Shown piece by piece: positions 1-6,181 of a stretch of 8,944 nucleotides of DNA. The DNA comes from Spartobacteria bacterium (GTDB taxonomy: Bacteria; Verrucomicrobiota; Verrucomicrobiia; Chthoniobacterales; Terrimicrobiaceae). The first letter of the stretch is position 1; every line of letters starts with the position of its first letter. Under the pieces are notes generated by a model. The model saw nothing but the letters and a program-made list of their open reading frames with translations, did no database searches and was not told the origin of the DNA. The stretch spans positions 1-8,944 of the forward strand of contig CANKXQ010000045.1 of the NCBI GenBank assembly GCA_947487745.1, written 5' to 3'. A program made the position numbers and the translations under genes.

Positions 1-1
1 C

Positions 2-1294
2 GCAACAGACATCCAAACATCAAGCGCGGAAGCTACACTCACGATCCAGGTGAGCAACAAACCAATGCAAATAGCCGGGCCCAAGATTGCCAAAGGCGAG
101 GAGTTCAAACCATTCACCGCCGAGTTGCGGGTGAAGGGCGGAAAAGCTCCCTACACATGGTCAAACCGCGATCCACTTCCGCCAGAACTCACACTGAATG
201 CATCCACTGGCATGCTCTCTGGACAGCCCGCCAAAGGCACTGCGGGCAACCACTCCGTGGCCGTGCAAGTGACCGATGCGGAAGCCCAGTCAGCCTCAGG
301 CCTCTTTGCCTTCACCATCACCGCTGGCGAACCTTTGACCATCTTAGAAAAAACCCTGCCAACCGCGATACTCAACGCGCCCTACAGTGCCAAGCCCACT
401 GCCAAGGGAGGCAACGCAAAGACACTTCAATGGACTATCGAATCCGGAAAACTTCCACCCGGGCTCTCATTGAACGAGACAACAGGTGAGATTTCGGGAA
501 GGCCAACCCAAGCAGGCACCGAGGAGATCGTTGTCAAAGTGGAGGACTCCGTCGGCAACACCAGCCTCCAACTCTTCCCGATCACGGTCGGCGTGGAATT
601 CAACCCCGGGATGGTTTTTGTGCTTGGCGGAAAACTACCCGCAATCTCCCCGCTTGGTGAACAAGCCGTCGCAGATTTTTATATCAGCCGCTACGAACTG
701 ACCTGGGGCGAATGGAAAGAGACACGCGCGACGGCTTCCACAAAAGGCTATGATATCACGGATTCAGGAAAAGGAACCGCCGATGACCACCCGGTGCAAA
801 ACGTGACGTGGTATGAAGCCGTCAAATGGTGCAACTTGAAAAGCGAGAATGAGGGTCTCACACCCGTCTACACGATTGGAGGCGCCACCTACAAAGCCGG
901 CAATCAGGCTCCGGAAGCCAATCCCCAGGCAAATGGCTACCGCCTCCCCACCGAACTCGAATGGGAATGGGCTGCGCGAGGTGGCGTTTCCTCGAAAGCG
1001 TCAAACTACAGTGGAGCCAACGAACTCAACGCCGTAGCCTGGCATGCGGGAAACTCTTCCTCCGGAGAGACCCATCCCGTGGGCGCCAAGCAGGCTAATG
1101 AACTTGGAATCCAAGATATGAGCGGCAATGTCCAAGAGTGGTGTTGGGATTCCCACAAAAACTACCGACGCGTGCGTGGAGGCAGCATTAAAGACGATTC
1201 CTTCGCGTGCACGATCACGAGCAGCGACTTCACAATTCCTGAGCGGCCATCACAAAACACAGGCTTCAGACCTGCCCGGAATTTTAAAAAATAA
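2..1294 (+). CDS. Ig-like (He_PIG-type) repeat protein with C-terminal FGE/SUMF1-like domain, 5'-truncated by window edge
   Basis: The reading frame is open from base 2 with no stop, so the true start lies left of the window; the GTG at 50 is only an internal codon. 430 residues are visible. The first 16 (ending in ATLTIQV) look like the last strand of a preceding Ig-like repeat. Two full putative-Ig repeats follow, with the hallmark motifs LPPELTLNASTGMLSGQP (from nt 176) and LPPGLSLNETTGEISGRP (from nt 452), 92 codons apart. From about nt 600 to the stop is a formylglycine-generating-enzyme/sulfatase-modifying-factor type domain: MVFVLGG, YRLPTELEWEWAARGG, IQDMSGNVQEWCWD, RVRGGS and a closing TGFRPAR. 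In genuine FGE two cysteines lie 3 and 8 residues after GGS; here the first is Asp (nt 1193-1195) and only the second is Cys (nt 1208-1210). A true sulfatase-activating role is therefore doubtful. The protein is probably a modular exported or surface protein, but its signal region is out of view. Confidence 0.85.
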   Translation, partial: ATDIQTSSAEATLTIQVSNKPMQIAGPKIAKGEEFKPFTAELRVKGGKAPYTWSNRDPLPPELTLNASTGMLSGQPAKGTAGNHSVAVQVTDAEAQSASGLFAFTITAGEPLTILEKTLPTAILNAPYSAKPTAKGGNAKTLQWTIESGKLPPGLSLNETTGEISGRPTQAGTEEIVVKVEDSVGNTSLQLFPITVGVEFNPGMVFVLGGKLPAISPLGEQAVADFYISRYELTWGEWKETRATASTKGYDITDSGKGTADDHPVQNVTWYEAVKWCNLKSENEGLTPVYTIGGATYKAGNQAPEANPQANGYRLPTELEWEWAARGGVSSKASNYSGANELNAVAWHAGNSSSGETHPVGAKQANELGIQDMSGNVQEWCWDSHKNYRRVRGGSIKDDSFACTITSSDFTIPERPSQNTGFRPARNFKK

Positions 1295-1478
1295 GCCACC
1301 TCTAAGAGCTCACTGCAGCGGCTTGAGGAAAGGCGCAACGACGCAACTGAGGGCTAAAATGGAAAAAACAGCGAGGACTAGGAAATGGAGAAACATGCGA
1401 AAACCTACGCCTCCTTCCAGACTTCGCAACTGTTGACAGGAATTTTTTAGACCTCCACAAGCAATCAAAGAAATGAAA

Positions 1479-1499
1479 CCAACGGGGATTCCTCCTTGG
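1479..1499. other. Imperfect hairpin in the intergenic gap before ychF
   Basis: CCAACGGGG and CCTCCTTGG can pair around a 3-nt ATT loop, with one C-C mismatch and one G-U pair. No T-run follows, so it is not an intrinsic terminator. The rest of the 271-bp gap (1295-1565) holds a TTGACA at 1433-1438 without a convincing -10 box 17 bp downstream, and a TATAAC at 1508-1513 without a good -35. I see no gene or RNA family in it. A chance fold is quite possible. Confidence 0.2.
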
Positions 1500-1565
1500 G
1501 GCTCGCCTATAACTTCAAAAAGAAGTTTTTCCCTTTTGCAAAGGCCTGTCTAACCTCCCGCACCT

Positions 1566-2681
1566 ATGCTCAAAACAGGAATCGTCGGGCTCCCAAATGT
1601 GGGAAAATCCACTCTCTTCAACGCCGTCACCCGCACGCGCAAGGCCCAGGCGGCCAATTTTCCATTCTGCACCATCGAGCCGAATGTCGGTATCGTGAAC
1701 GTGCCTGATGACCGCCTGCAGAAACTTGCGGATCTCTCGAAGTCAGAAAAAATCCTGCCAGCGGCGATTGAGTTTGTGGATATCGCAGGGCTTGTGGCGG
1801 GCGCGAGCGAGGGCGAAGGGCTTGGAAACCAGTTTCTGAGCCACATCCGAGAGGTGGATGCCATCATTCAAGTCGTGCGTTGTTTTGAAAGCGAAGACAT
1901 CCACCATGTCTCCGGTGCAGTGGATCCCGTGCGCGACATCGAAGTGATCAATACGGAACTCATCCTTGCCGATCTCGGGGCAGTGAAGAAACGCGCTGAG
2001 CGAAACCAAAAAGGCGCCCGCAGCGGAGACAAGGCAGCAAAAGCGGAACTCGCCCTGGCTGAAAAACTCGTTCCCCACCTCGACTCCGGCAAACCCGCTC
2101 TCACAGCCGACCTCAGCACTGACGAAAAAGAACTCCTGCGAGGATTTTTCCTGCTCACATCTAAGCCGACACTCTTTGCCTGCAACGTGGGAGAAAACGA
2201 TCTCTCGGACCTTGATGGCGACTCTCATGCGGCCAAGCACGTTAAGGCCGTGCGTGAATACGCCGCCAAGCATCTGGGCTGTGAAGCGGTGGTCATCAGT
2301 GCCCAGATCGAGAGCGAGCTCGCAGAACTTCCCGCCGAAGAGGCTGCTGAGTTTCTCGCTGGCTTGGGTGTGAAGGACAGCGGCGTAAGCCAACTCATCC
2401 GCGGTGCCTACCATCTGCTCGGCCTGCGCACCTACCTCACAACCGGCCCCAAGGAATCCCGCGCATGGACGATCAATGCGGGTGACAAAGCCCCTGCCGC
2501 TGCGGGCGTCATTCACAGCGACTTTGAACGCGGATTCATCGCAGCGCAGATCGTTTCCTTCGAGGATCTCATGACTCTCGGCTCCGAAGCCAAAGCGCGT
2601 GAAGCCGGAAAGCTTCGCCTTGAAGGCAAGGAATACGTGGTCCAAGACGGCGACGTCGTGGAGTTTCGATTCAATGTTTAG
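1566..2681 (+). CDS. ychF: Ribosome-binding ATPase YchF (Obg-family, OLA1-like)
   Basis: A complete 371-residue YchF; the family is usually about 363-370 residues. The P-loop GLPNVGKST is at residues 8-16 and the G3 motif DIAGL at 72-76. The G4 position reads NVGE (207-210) instead of the NKxD of GTPases, which is the family signature for preferring ATP over GTP. The G5-like SAQIESEL is at 245-252. The coiled-coil insert lies between about 130 and 200, and the C-terminal TGS domain spans about 285-369. The ATG at 1566 is fixed by an in-frame TAA at 1551-1553 with no other start codon between. No Shine-Dalgarno sequence precedes it. YchF is a cytosolic protein that binds ribosomes and is linked in other bacteria to stress responses and translation fidelity. 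The pth gene that often neighbours it elsewhere is absent. It ends 26 bp from the convergent SprT-like gene. Confidence 0.97.
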   Translation: MLKTGIVGLPNVGKSTLFNAVTRTRKAQAANFPFCTIEPNVGIVNVPDDRLQKLADLSKSEKILPAAIEFVDIAGLVAGASEGEGLGNQFLSHIREVDAIIQVVRCFESEDIHHVSGAVDPVRDIEVINTELILADLGAVKKRAERNQKGARSGDKAAKAELALAEKLVPHLDSGKPALTADLSTDEKELLRGFFLLTSKPTLFACNVGENDLSDLDGDSHAAKHVKAVREYAAKHLGCEAVVISAQIESELAELPAEEAAEFLAGLGVKDSGVSQLIRGAYHLLGLRTYLTTGPKESRAWTINAGDKAPAAAGVIHSDFERGFIAAQIVSFEDLMTLGSEAKAREAGKLRLEGKEYVVQDGDVVEFRFNV

Positions 2682-2684
2682 TCC

Positions 2685-2701
2685 CGGACGCTAAGCGCCC
2701 G
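2685..2701. terminator. Possible bidirectional hairpin between convergent ychF and sprT-like genes
   Basis: Within the 26-bp gap between the two stop codons, CGGACGC and GCGCCCG pair around a TAA loop (7 positions, one A-C mismatch). The position suits a shared terminator for both convergent units, but neither side has a T-run, so the call is tentative. Confidence 0.35.
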
Positions 2702-2707
2702 ACCTGC

Positions 2708-3322
2708 TCAGGCTGCAACCGTCTCTGAACGCTCGATGGGACGGAAACGAAAGCGCTCGTGGTATTTTCCGCCATTGTGCTTGCGGCAGCATTTGATGCA
2801 GGCGGCCTTGCGACGGAGGACCTTCACGCGGGCAAGGATCGTGGAGCACTCGGGACAGGCATAAAAAAACTTCCTCATGACGCGACGGCGTTTGAATGGG
2901 AGATCGTGGCAGCGCGCCTCATTGGGAATTCCGAGATCCGCGCAGGCCTGATGCCACTCCTCGCCATGGGCTTCGATACGATGACGACCGACGCGGTGCT
3001 TCGCCAGAAGATGAGCCAACTCGTGGCGCAATGTGCGTTGAACCTCTGCAGCAGAAACCTCCAAGAGCTTCGGATTCAAAACCACCATGCGATCGCTCCA
3101 GACAGCAAGGCCCGCCGTGGTGCGAAGCCCGGGGTTCCAGAAGACGCGAACTTGAAGGTGGCGGCATCCAACTGACTTGAGAAGTTGGTTTGCAAAATCC
3201 TCCAGCAACGGATCGTGACGCAGACGGGTTTTGCGCCTTGGAAGGGCAAGATCATCCGGCGAGGAGCGCACGCGCCTCATGACCGAGCGTCCAAAATCCA
3301 TGACGAGTTGTTTGTATTTCAC
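2708..3322 (-). CDS. SprT-like zinc metalloprotein (putative protease)
   Basis: 204 residues starting at a GTG (3322-3320) that overlaps the upstream desulfurase stop in the 4-nt arrangement GTGA, a classic sign of translational coupling. An ATG at codon 8 (3301-3299) is the alternative start; no Shine-Dalgarno sequence is seen for either. The zincin motif HELAH is at residues 100-104, and a probable third ligand is His119 in HGEEW, matching the SprT/Spartan HExxH...HGxxF/W pattern. A C-terminal zinc ribbon is suggested by CPEC (156-159) and CIKC (175-178). The N-terminus is basic. Eukaryotic Spartan proteins of this superfamily degrade DNA-protein crosslinks; the role of bacterial members is largely unknown. 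It is the last gene of the cysE-desulfurase operon, an unexpected partner for sulfur metabolism. The domain call is firm, the activity is inferred. Confidence 0.85.
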   Translation of the reverse strand: MKYKQLVMDFGRSVMRRVRSSPDDLALPRRKTRLRHDPLLEDFANQLLKSVGCRHLQVRVFWNPGLRTTAGLAVWSDRMVVLNPKLLEVSAAEVQRTLRHELAHLLAKHRVGRHRIEAHGEEWHQACADLGIPNEARCHDLPFKRRRVMRKFFYACPECSTILARVKVLRRKAACIKCCRKHNGGKYHERFRFRPIERSETVAA

Positions 3323-4464
3323 GCAGCCAATGCAGGTTGAAGTTTTGCGACGCGGGCGATGGCTGTGGATGCGAGATCGACACCAGCCTCCGTGGTGCCA
3401 CGCCCCATGGAAAACCTGACCGTGGCCAAAGCCGTCTGTGAATCAACGCCCATGGCAATGAGCACATGGGAAGCCTGAATCGAGCCGACCATGCACGCAG
3501 AACCACTGGAAACACAGACGCCTTCCAAATCGAGCCCCATCAGGAGCGATTCCCCATCCGCCCCCGGGAAACTGACATTCAGTGTATTGGCGAGAGATCG
3601 TGCAGGGTCACCGTTTCGAATCGCCTGCGGGCAGGCGGAATGAATTCCCTCCCAGAGCCTCTCACGCAGTGGAGCAAGGCGCTCCGCGTCCTCTGCAGCG
3701 CGGTTGATTGCAACTTCGGCGGCCGCTGCCATTCCCACGATGGCGGCGACATTTTCGGTTCCCGGACGACGGGAGTTTTCATGCGAACCGCCATAGGACG
3801 TGCGTGACAGCGCAATACCTGCGCGAAGATAAAGAGCTCCCGCACCTTTGGGACCATAGAATTTGTGAGCAGCAATGGAAATGGATGAAAGACCGGGCAA
3901 CGAGGTGGTGAGAGGGATTTTTCCGAATGTCTGAACGGCATCTGTGTGAAAAAAGACGCCACGCTCTGCGCAGACCGCAGCAATTTCCTCAAGCGGCTGG
4001 ATTACCCCAGTCTCGTTGTTCGCATGCATGATGGAGACGATGCTGGTATCCTTACGAATCAGACGGGCCAAAATCGCAGGATCAACGACTCCGGCGGAAT
4101 CCACCGGAAGGAGAGTGACCTCGAAGCCTTCATAATGCTGCAGGTGTTCTGCCGCGTGGAGGACAGCGTGATGCTCCACAGCGGAAATGATGATATGCCT
4201 GCCGCGCATGGCATGGGCGCGGGCGATGCCGATCAGGCCCAGGTTGCAAGACTCGGTGCCGCCTCCCGTAAAGATAATCTCATGCGCCTTCGCCCCGAGC
4301 AAAGCCGCCATGCGGTCGCGGGCATCATCCACCGCCGCTCGAGCACGCCGACCCGCCGAGTGGATGGAGGACGGATTCCCATACTCTCCGTCAAGAAAAG
4401 GCAACATGGCCTCTCTGGCCTCGCTGGCCAGGGGTGTGGTGGCGTTGTGATCTAGATAAACCAT
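3319..4464 (-). CDS. Cysteine desulfurase, NifS/IscS type (class V aminotransferase fold)
   Basis: 381 residues, full length for the family. It is a PLP enzyme that takes sulfur from L-cysteine as an enzyme-bound persulfide, releasing alanine, to feed Fe-S cluster assembly and tRNA or cofactor thiolation. Visible signatures: the N-terminal YLDHNATTPL; His98 in VEHHAVL (PLP-stacking position); HANNETGVIQP (147-157); HTDAVQ (173-178); the Schiff-base Lys201 in AAHKFYGPKG; GGSHENSRRPGTEN (225-238); and the catalytic Cys324 in SSGSACMVGS, a long group-I loop rather than the SufS-type RSGHHC. The ATG at 4464-4462 has a GAGGA Shine-Dalgarno sequence 6 nt upstream, lying inside the end of cysE; the two genes overlap by 13 nt. 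No iscU, iscR or mnmA lies next to it, so the NifS versus IscS name cannot be settled from here. Confidence 0.95.
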   Translation of the reverse strand: MVYLDHNATTPLASEAREAMLPFLDGEYGNPSSIHSAGRRARAAVDDARDRMAALLGAKAHEIIFTGGGTESCNLGLIGIARAHAMRGRHIIISAVEHHAVLHAAEHLQHYEGFEVTLLPVDSAGVVDPAILARLIRKDTSIVSIMHANNETGVIQPLEEIAAVCAERGVFFHTDAVQTFGKIPLTTSLPGLSSISIAAHKFYGPKGAGALYLRAGIALSRTSYGGSHENSRRPGTENVAAIVGMAAAAEVAINRAAEDAERLAPLRERLWEGIHSACPQAIRNGDPARSLANTLNVSFPGADGESLLMGLDLEGVCVSSGSACMVGSIQASHVLIAMGVDSQTALATVRFSMGRGTTEAGVDLASTAIARVAKLQPALAA

Positions 4465-5369
4465 TCGATTTCCTCGGATGCAGTGCGTTTGGATTTATTA
4501 AGGATACGCAATTGTTTCTCCTCGTAAACCACCAGCGAATCCGAAGGAACGCTTTGCATCAGGAAAACGTTGGCGCCGATGGTGCTACGATCACCGATTA
4601 AAGTCTCGCCACCAAGAATTGTGGAATTCGGGTAAATGGTCACACGGTCTCCAACTTCGGGATGGCGCTTTCCGCCCTTCACGATTTGGCCGGAGTCATC
4701 CTTTGCAAAGCTGCGGGCTCCGAGCGTTACTCCATGGTAGAGCTTGACCCGTTTTCCGATGCGGCAGGTTTCGCCAATGACCACGCCGGTGCCATGATCG
4801 ATAAAAAAATACTCGCCGATCTCCGCGCCGGGATGGATATCGATACCGGTTCGCGTATGGGCCCACTCGGTCATCATTCGCGGCAGAAGCGGCACGCCCT
4901 CGCGATAAAGCACATGGGCGCACCGCTGGATCGCAATGGCCTCAAGAAAAGGGTAGGAAAGAATAATCTCCTCGCTGCTTACGGCGGCTGGATCGCCTTC
5001 ATAAGCGGCCAGAATATCGGTTTTCAACAATTCCCGCACCGGAGGCATGCGACCGAGAAAGCGCATCAGGACTTCGTTGGCGAGCGATGTTGGCGCTTGA
5101 GAATTTGTGACCAAAAGGCTTTTCCCAATCTGATCCTCAAACTGCTCTGCCAGAGCCCCGAGCCGCTCGCGGGTGATTGAGGCCAATTCGCTTTTGTGAA
5201 TCGGCCGCTCATCATGAAAACCCGGAAACAAAAACTGAAGCAACTGTTCGCAAAGATTGTCCAGCGCTCGCTTGGAGGGCAGGTTGTGACCATCCGTATT
5301 ATTCAAACCTCCAACCTCTTCGTAGGAGGCAAGAATCCCCTCTGCAATCTCATCCAATCTGCGTTCCAT
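4452..5369 (-). CDS. cysE: Serine O-acetyltransferase (CysE/EpsC type)
   Basis: 305 residues, longer than the 273-residue E. coli CysE because of an extended N-terminal helical region. It transfers acetyl from acetyl-CoA to L-serine, giving O-acetylserine, the acceptor for sulfide in cysteine synthesis. After the helical N-terminal domain (about 1-170), the left-handed beta-helix runs about 171-275. It carries the catalytic Asp191-His192 pair in DHGTGVVIGE, His212 in YHGVTLGA, and hexapeptide repeats such as GAEIGE and STIGAN. The last residues are EEIEWFI; a C-terminal Ile is the residue by which serine acetyltransferases insert into the O-acetylserine sulfhydrylase active site to form the cysteine synthase complex. 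An in-frame TAG 12 nt upstream fixes the ATG at 5369. No Shine-Dalgarno sequence is evident. It heads the operon with the desulfurase. Known enzymes are feedback-inhibited by cysteine. Confidence 0.95.
   Translation of the reverse strand: MERRLDEIAEGILASYEEVGGLNNTDGHNLPSKRALDNLCEQLLQFLFPGFHDERPIHKSELASITRERLGALAEQFEDQIGKSLLVTNSQAPTSLANEVLMRFLGRMPPVRELLKTDILAAYEGDPAAVSSEEIILSYPFLEAIAIQRCAHVLYREGVPLLPRMMTEWAHTRTGIDIHPGAEIGEYFFIDHGTGVVIGETCRIGKRVKLYHGVTLGARSFAKDDSGQIVKGGKRHPEVGDRVTIYPNSTILGGETLIGDRSTIGANVFLMQSVPSDSLVVYEEKQLRILNKSKRTASEEIEWFI
4471..4475 (-). promoter_or_regulatory. Shine-Dalgarno sequence of the cysteine desulfurase, embedded in cysE
   Basis: On the minus strand GAGGA lies 6 nt before the ATG at 4464-4462. 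It is one of only two clear ribosome binding sites in the window and sits within the last codons of cysE, so terminating ribosomes would pass over it. It supports the chosen start and coupled translation. Confidence 0.6.
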
Positions 5370-5454
5370 GGTGTGATACTATTCGGTTGGACACACGGTC
5401 TGCGAGCTATTTGGACGCTGGAGAATCAGTGCTTGCGTATTTTTAAGAACAATG
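5370..5454 (-). promoter_or_regulatory. Probable promoter-bearing leader of the cysE operon
   Basis: The rpmA terminator ends at 5455 and cysE starts at 5369, so the operon promoter should lie in these 85 bp. I could not find a well-matched -35/-10 pair. A TAGTAT close to the start lacks a good -35, and no T-box or other riboswitch structure is recognisable. The placement is by exclusion only. Confidence 0.35.
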
Positions 5455-5485
5455 AAAAACGCGCCGATTGTGGCGGCGCGTTTTT
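5455..5485 (-). terminator. Intrinsic terminator of rplU-rpmA (perfect 12-bp stem)
   Basis: The arms 5455-5466 and 5474-5485 are perfectly complementary (a core of CGCGCCG with its complement, flanked by A5 and T5) around a 7-nt loop. The minus-strand RNA ends in a U-run, 26 nt after the rpmA stop codon. Because both flanks are A/T tracts it could act on either strand. It isolates the ribosomal genes from cysE. Confidence 0.9.
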
Positions 5486-5510
5486 AAGATTTATTGAGCT
5501 GTGGAACGAG

Positions 5511-5765
5511 TTAGTTCGCGGAAACCGGCACCACATTCACACGGCGGCCGTTGCGGTCGAATTTGACATGACCGTCCACAAGGGCCCAGATCGTGTAATC
5601 ACGACCGAGACCGACATTGCTGCCGGGCTCGAATTTGGTCCCACGCTGGCGGAGGATGATGTTACCGGCGATAACGGACTCGCCGCCGAATTTTTTAACA
5701 CCAAGACGCTTGCTGATGCTGTCGCGTCCGTTTTTGACACTGCCTTGTCCTTTTTTATGAGCCAT
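5511..5765 (-). CDS. rpmA: 50S ribosomal protein L27 (bL27)
   Basis: 84 residues, the usual length. It begins [16 protein letters not shown] and contains the conserved core [21 protein letters not shown] and [18 protein letters not shown]. The N-terminal tail of L27 reaches toward the ribosomal peptidyl transferase centre. There is no Firmicutes-type cleavable N-terminal extension. Its start is 6 nt after the rplU stop, the standard rplU-rpmA pairing. No Shine-Dalgarno sequence is seen before the ATG, which follows a T-run, so translation is probably coupled to rplU. obgE, which often follows this pair, is absent here. Confidence 0.98.
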   Translation of the reverse strand: MAHKKGQGSVKNGRDSISKRLGVKKFGGESVIAGNIILRQRGTKFEPGSNVGLGRDYTIWALVDGHVKFDRNGRRVNVVPVSAN

Positions 5766-5771
5766 AAAAAG

Positions 5772-6089
5772 TTACTTAGTTGAGATGGATTCGATTTTGA
5801 GTGTGGTGAGACGGCGGCGGTGGCCGACCGTGCGGTGATAGCCTTTACGGCGACGGAATTTGAAAGCGATGACCTTATCGTCTTTGAATTGATCGACCAC
5901 CGTGGCCTTCACGGAAGCACCATCCACGAAAGGTGCTCCAACGTGGAGTTTGCTGCCGTCCGAGACGAGTAGGACTTCAGAGATTTCAAGTGCCGCGCCG
6001 GGTTCGACGTCGAGTTTCTCGACTTCGATCTCATTGCCAGATTCAACGCGGTATTGTTTTCCGCCTGTTTGGATGACTGCGTATGCCAT
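5772..6089 (-). CDS. rplU: 50S ribosomal protein L21 (bL21)
   Basis: 105 residues starting MAYAVIQTGGKQYRVESG, with the basic C-terminal FKFRRRKGYHRTVGHRRRLT that binds 23S rRNA. The frame stays open for 79 further codons upstream, but the start at 6089 is chosen because family homology begins there, an AGGA Shine-Dalgarno sequence lies 8 nt before it, and an earlier start would run into the divergent reductase gene at 6182. First gene of the rplU-rpmA unit. Confidence 0.97.
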   Translation of the reverse strand: MAYAVIQTGGKQYRVESGNEIEVEKLDVEPGAALEISEVLLVSDGSKLHVGAPFVDGASVKATVVDQFKDDKVIAFKFRRRKGYHRTVGHRRRLTTLKIESISTK

Positions 6090-6097
6090 AAAGTATT

Positions 6098-6101
6098 TCC
6101 T
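6098..6101 (-). promoter_or_regulatory. Shine-Dalgarno sequence of rplU
   Basis: Minus-strand AGGA with an 8-nt spacer to the ATG at 6089-6087. It decides between this start and the longer open frame, and is one of the few ribosome binding sites recognisable in the window. Confidence 0.55.
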
Positions 6102-6130
6102 ATTGAAGAAGGACTGAACAAAATGAAGGG

Positions 6131-6145
6131 GCAAAAGTATTTTGC
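6131..6145. promoter_or_regulatory. Perfect palindrome in the divergent rplU/reductase region
   Basis: GCAAAA-GTA-TTTTGC, with 6-bp arms and a 3-nt centre, lies 42 bp from the rplU start and 37 bp from the reductase start. A second small inverted repeat (GCGT-AAAA-ACGC, 6148-6159) sits beside it. The arrangement could be an operator or simply AT-rich promoter DNA. Confidence 0.35.
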
Positions 6146-6170
6146 AAGCGTAAAAACGCCGGCGAATAAA
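6142..6170 (+). promoter_or_regulatory. Candidate promoter for the RmlD-family gene
   Basis: TTGCAA at 6142-6147 (4 of 6 to the sigma-70 -35 consensus), a 17-bp spacer, then AATAAA at 6165-6170 (4 of 6 to the -10). The transcript would begin only about 5 nt before the ATG at 6182, giving an almost leaderless mRNA; that fits the lack of a Shine-Dalgarno sequence. Weak matches, tentative. Confidence 0.3.
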
Positions 6171-6181
6171 AAATTTCAGAT

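Noticed and set aside
1433..1438. TTGACA as a -35 box for ychF
   Set aside because: No -10-like hexamer lies 16-18 bp downstream, so I did not call it a promoter.
1743..2645. Long minus-strand open frame (300 codons) opposite ychF
   Set aside because: It is antisense to a fully recognisable YchF, and its predicted protein shows no motif; it is a codon-bias shadow.
5196..5783. Plus-strand 195-codon frame across the cysE start, terminator and rpmA
   Set aside because: It crosses a strong terminator and is antisense to two certain genes, with low-complexity coding quality.
6090..6181. Bacteroidetes-type promoter (TAnnTTTG at TACTTTTG) for rplU
   Set aside because: No TTTG-type -33 element sits at the required distance, and nothing else suggests Bacteroidetes.
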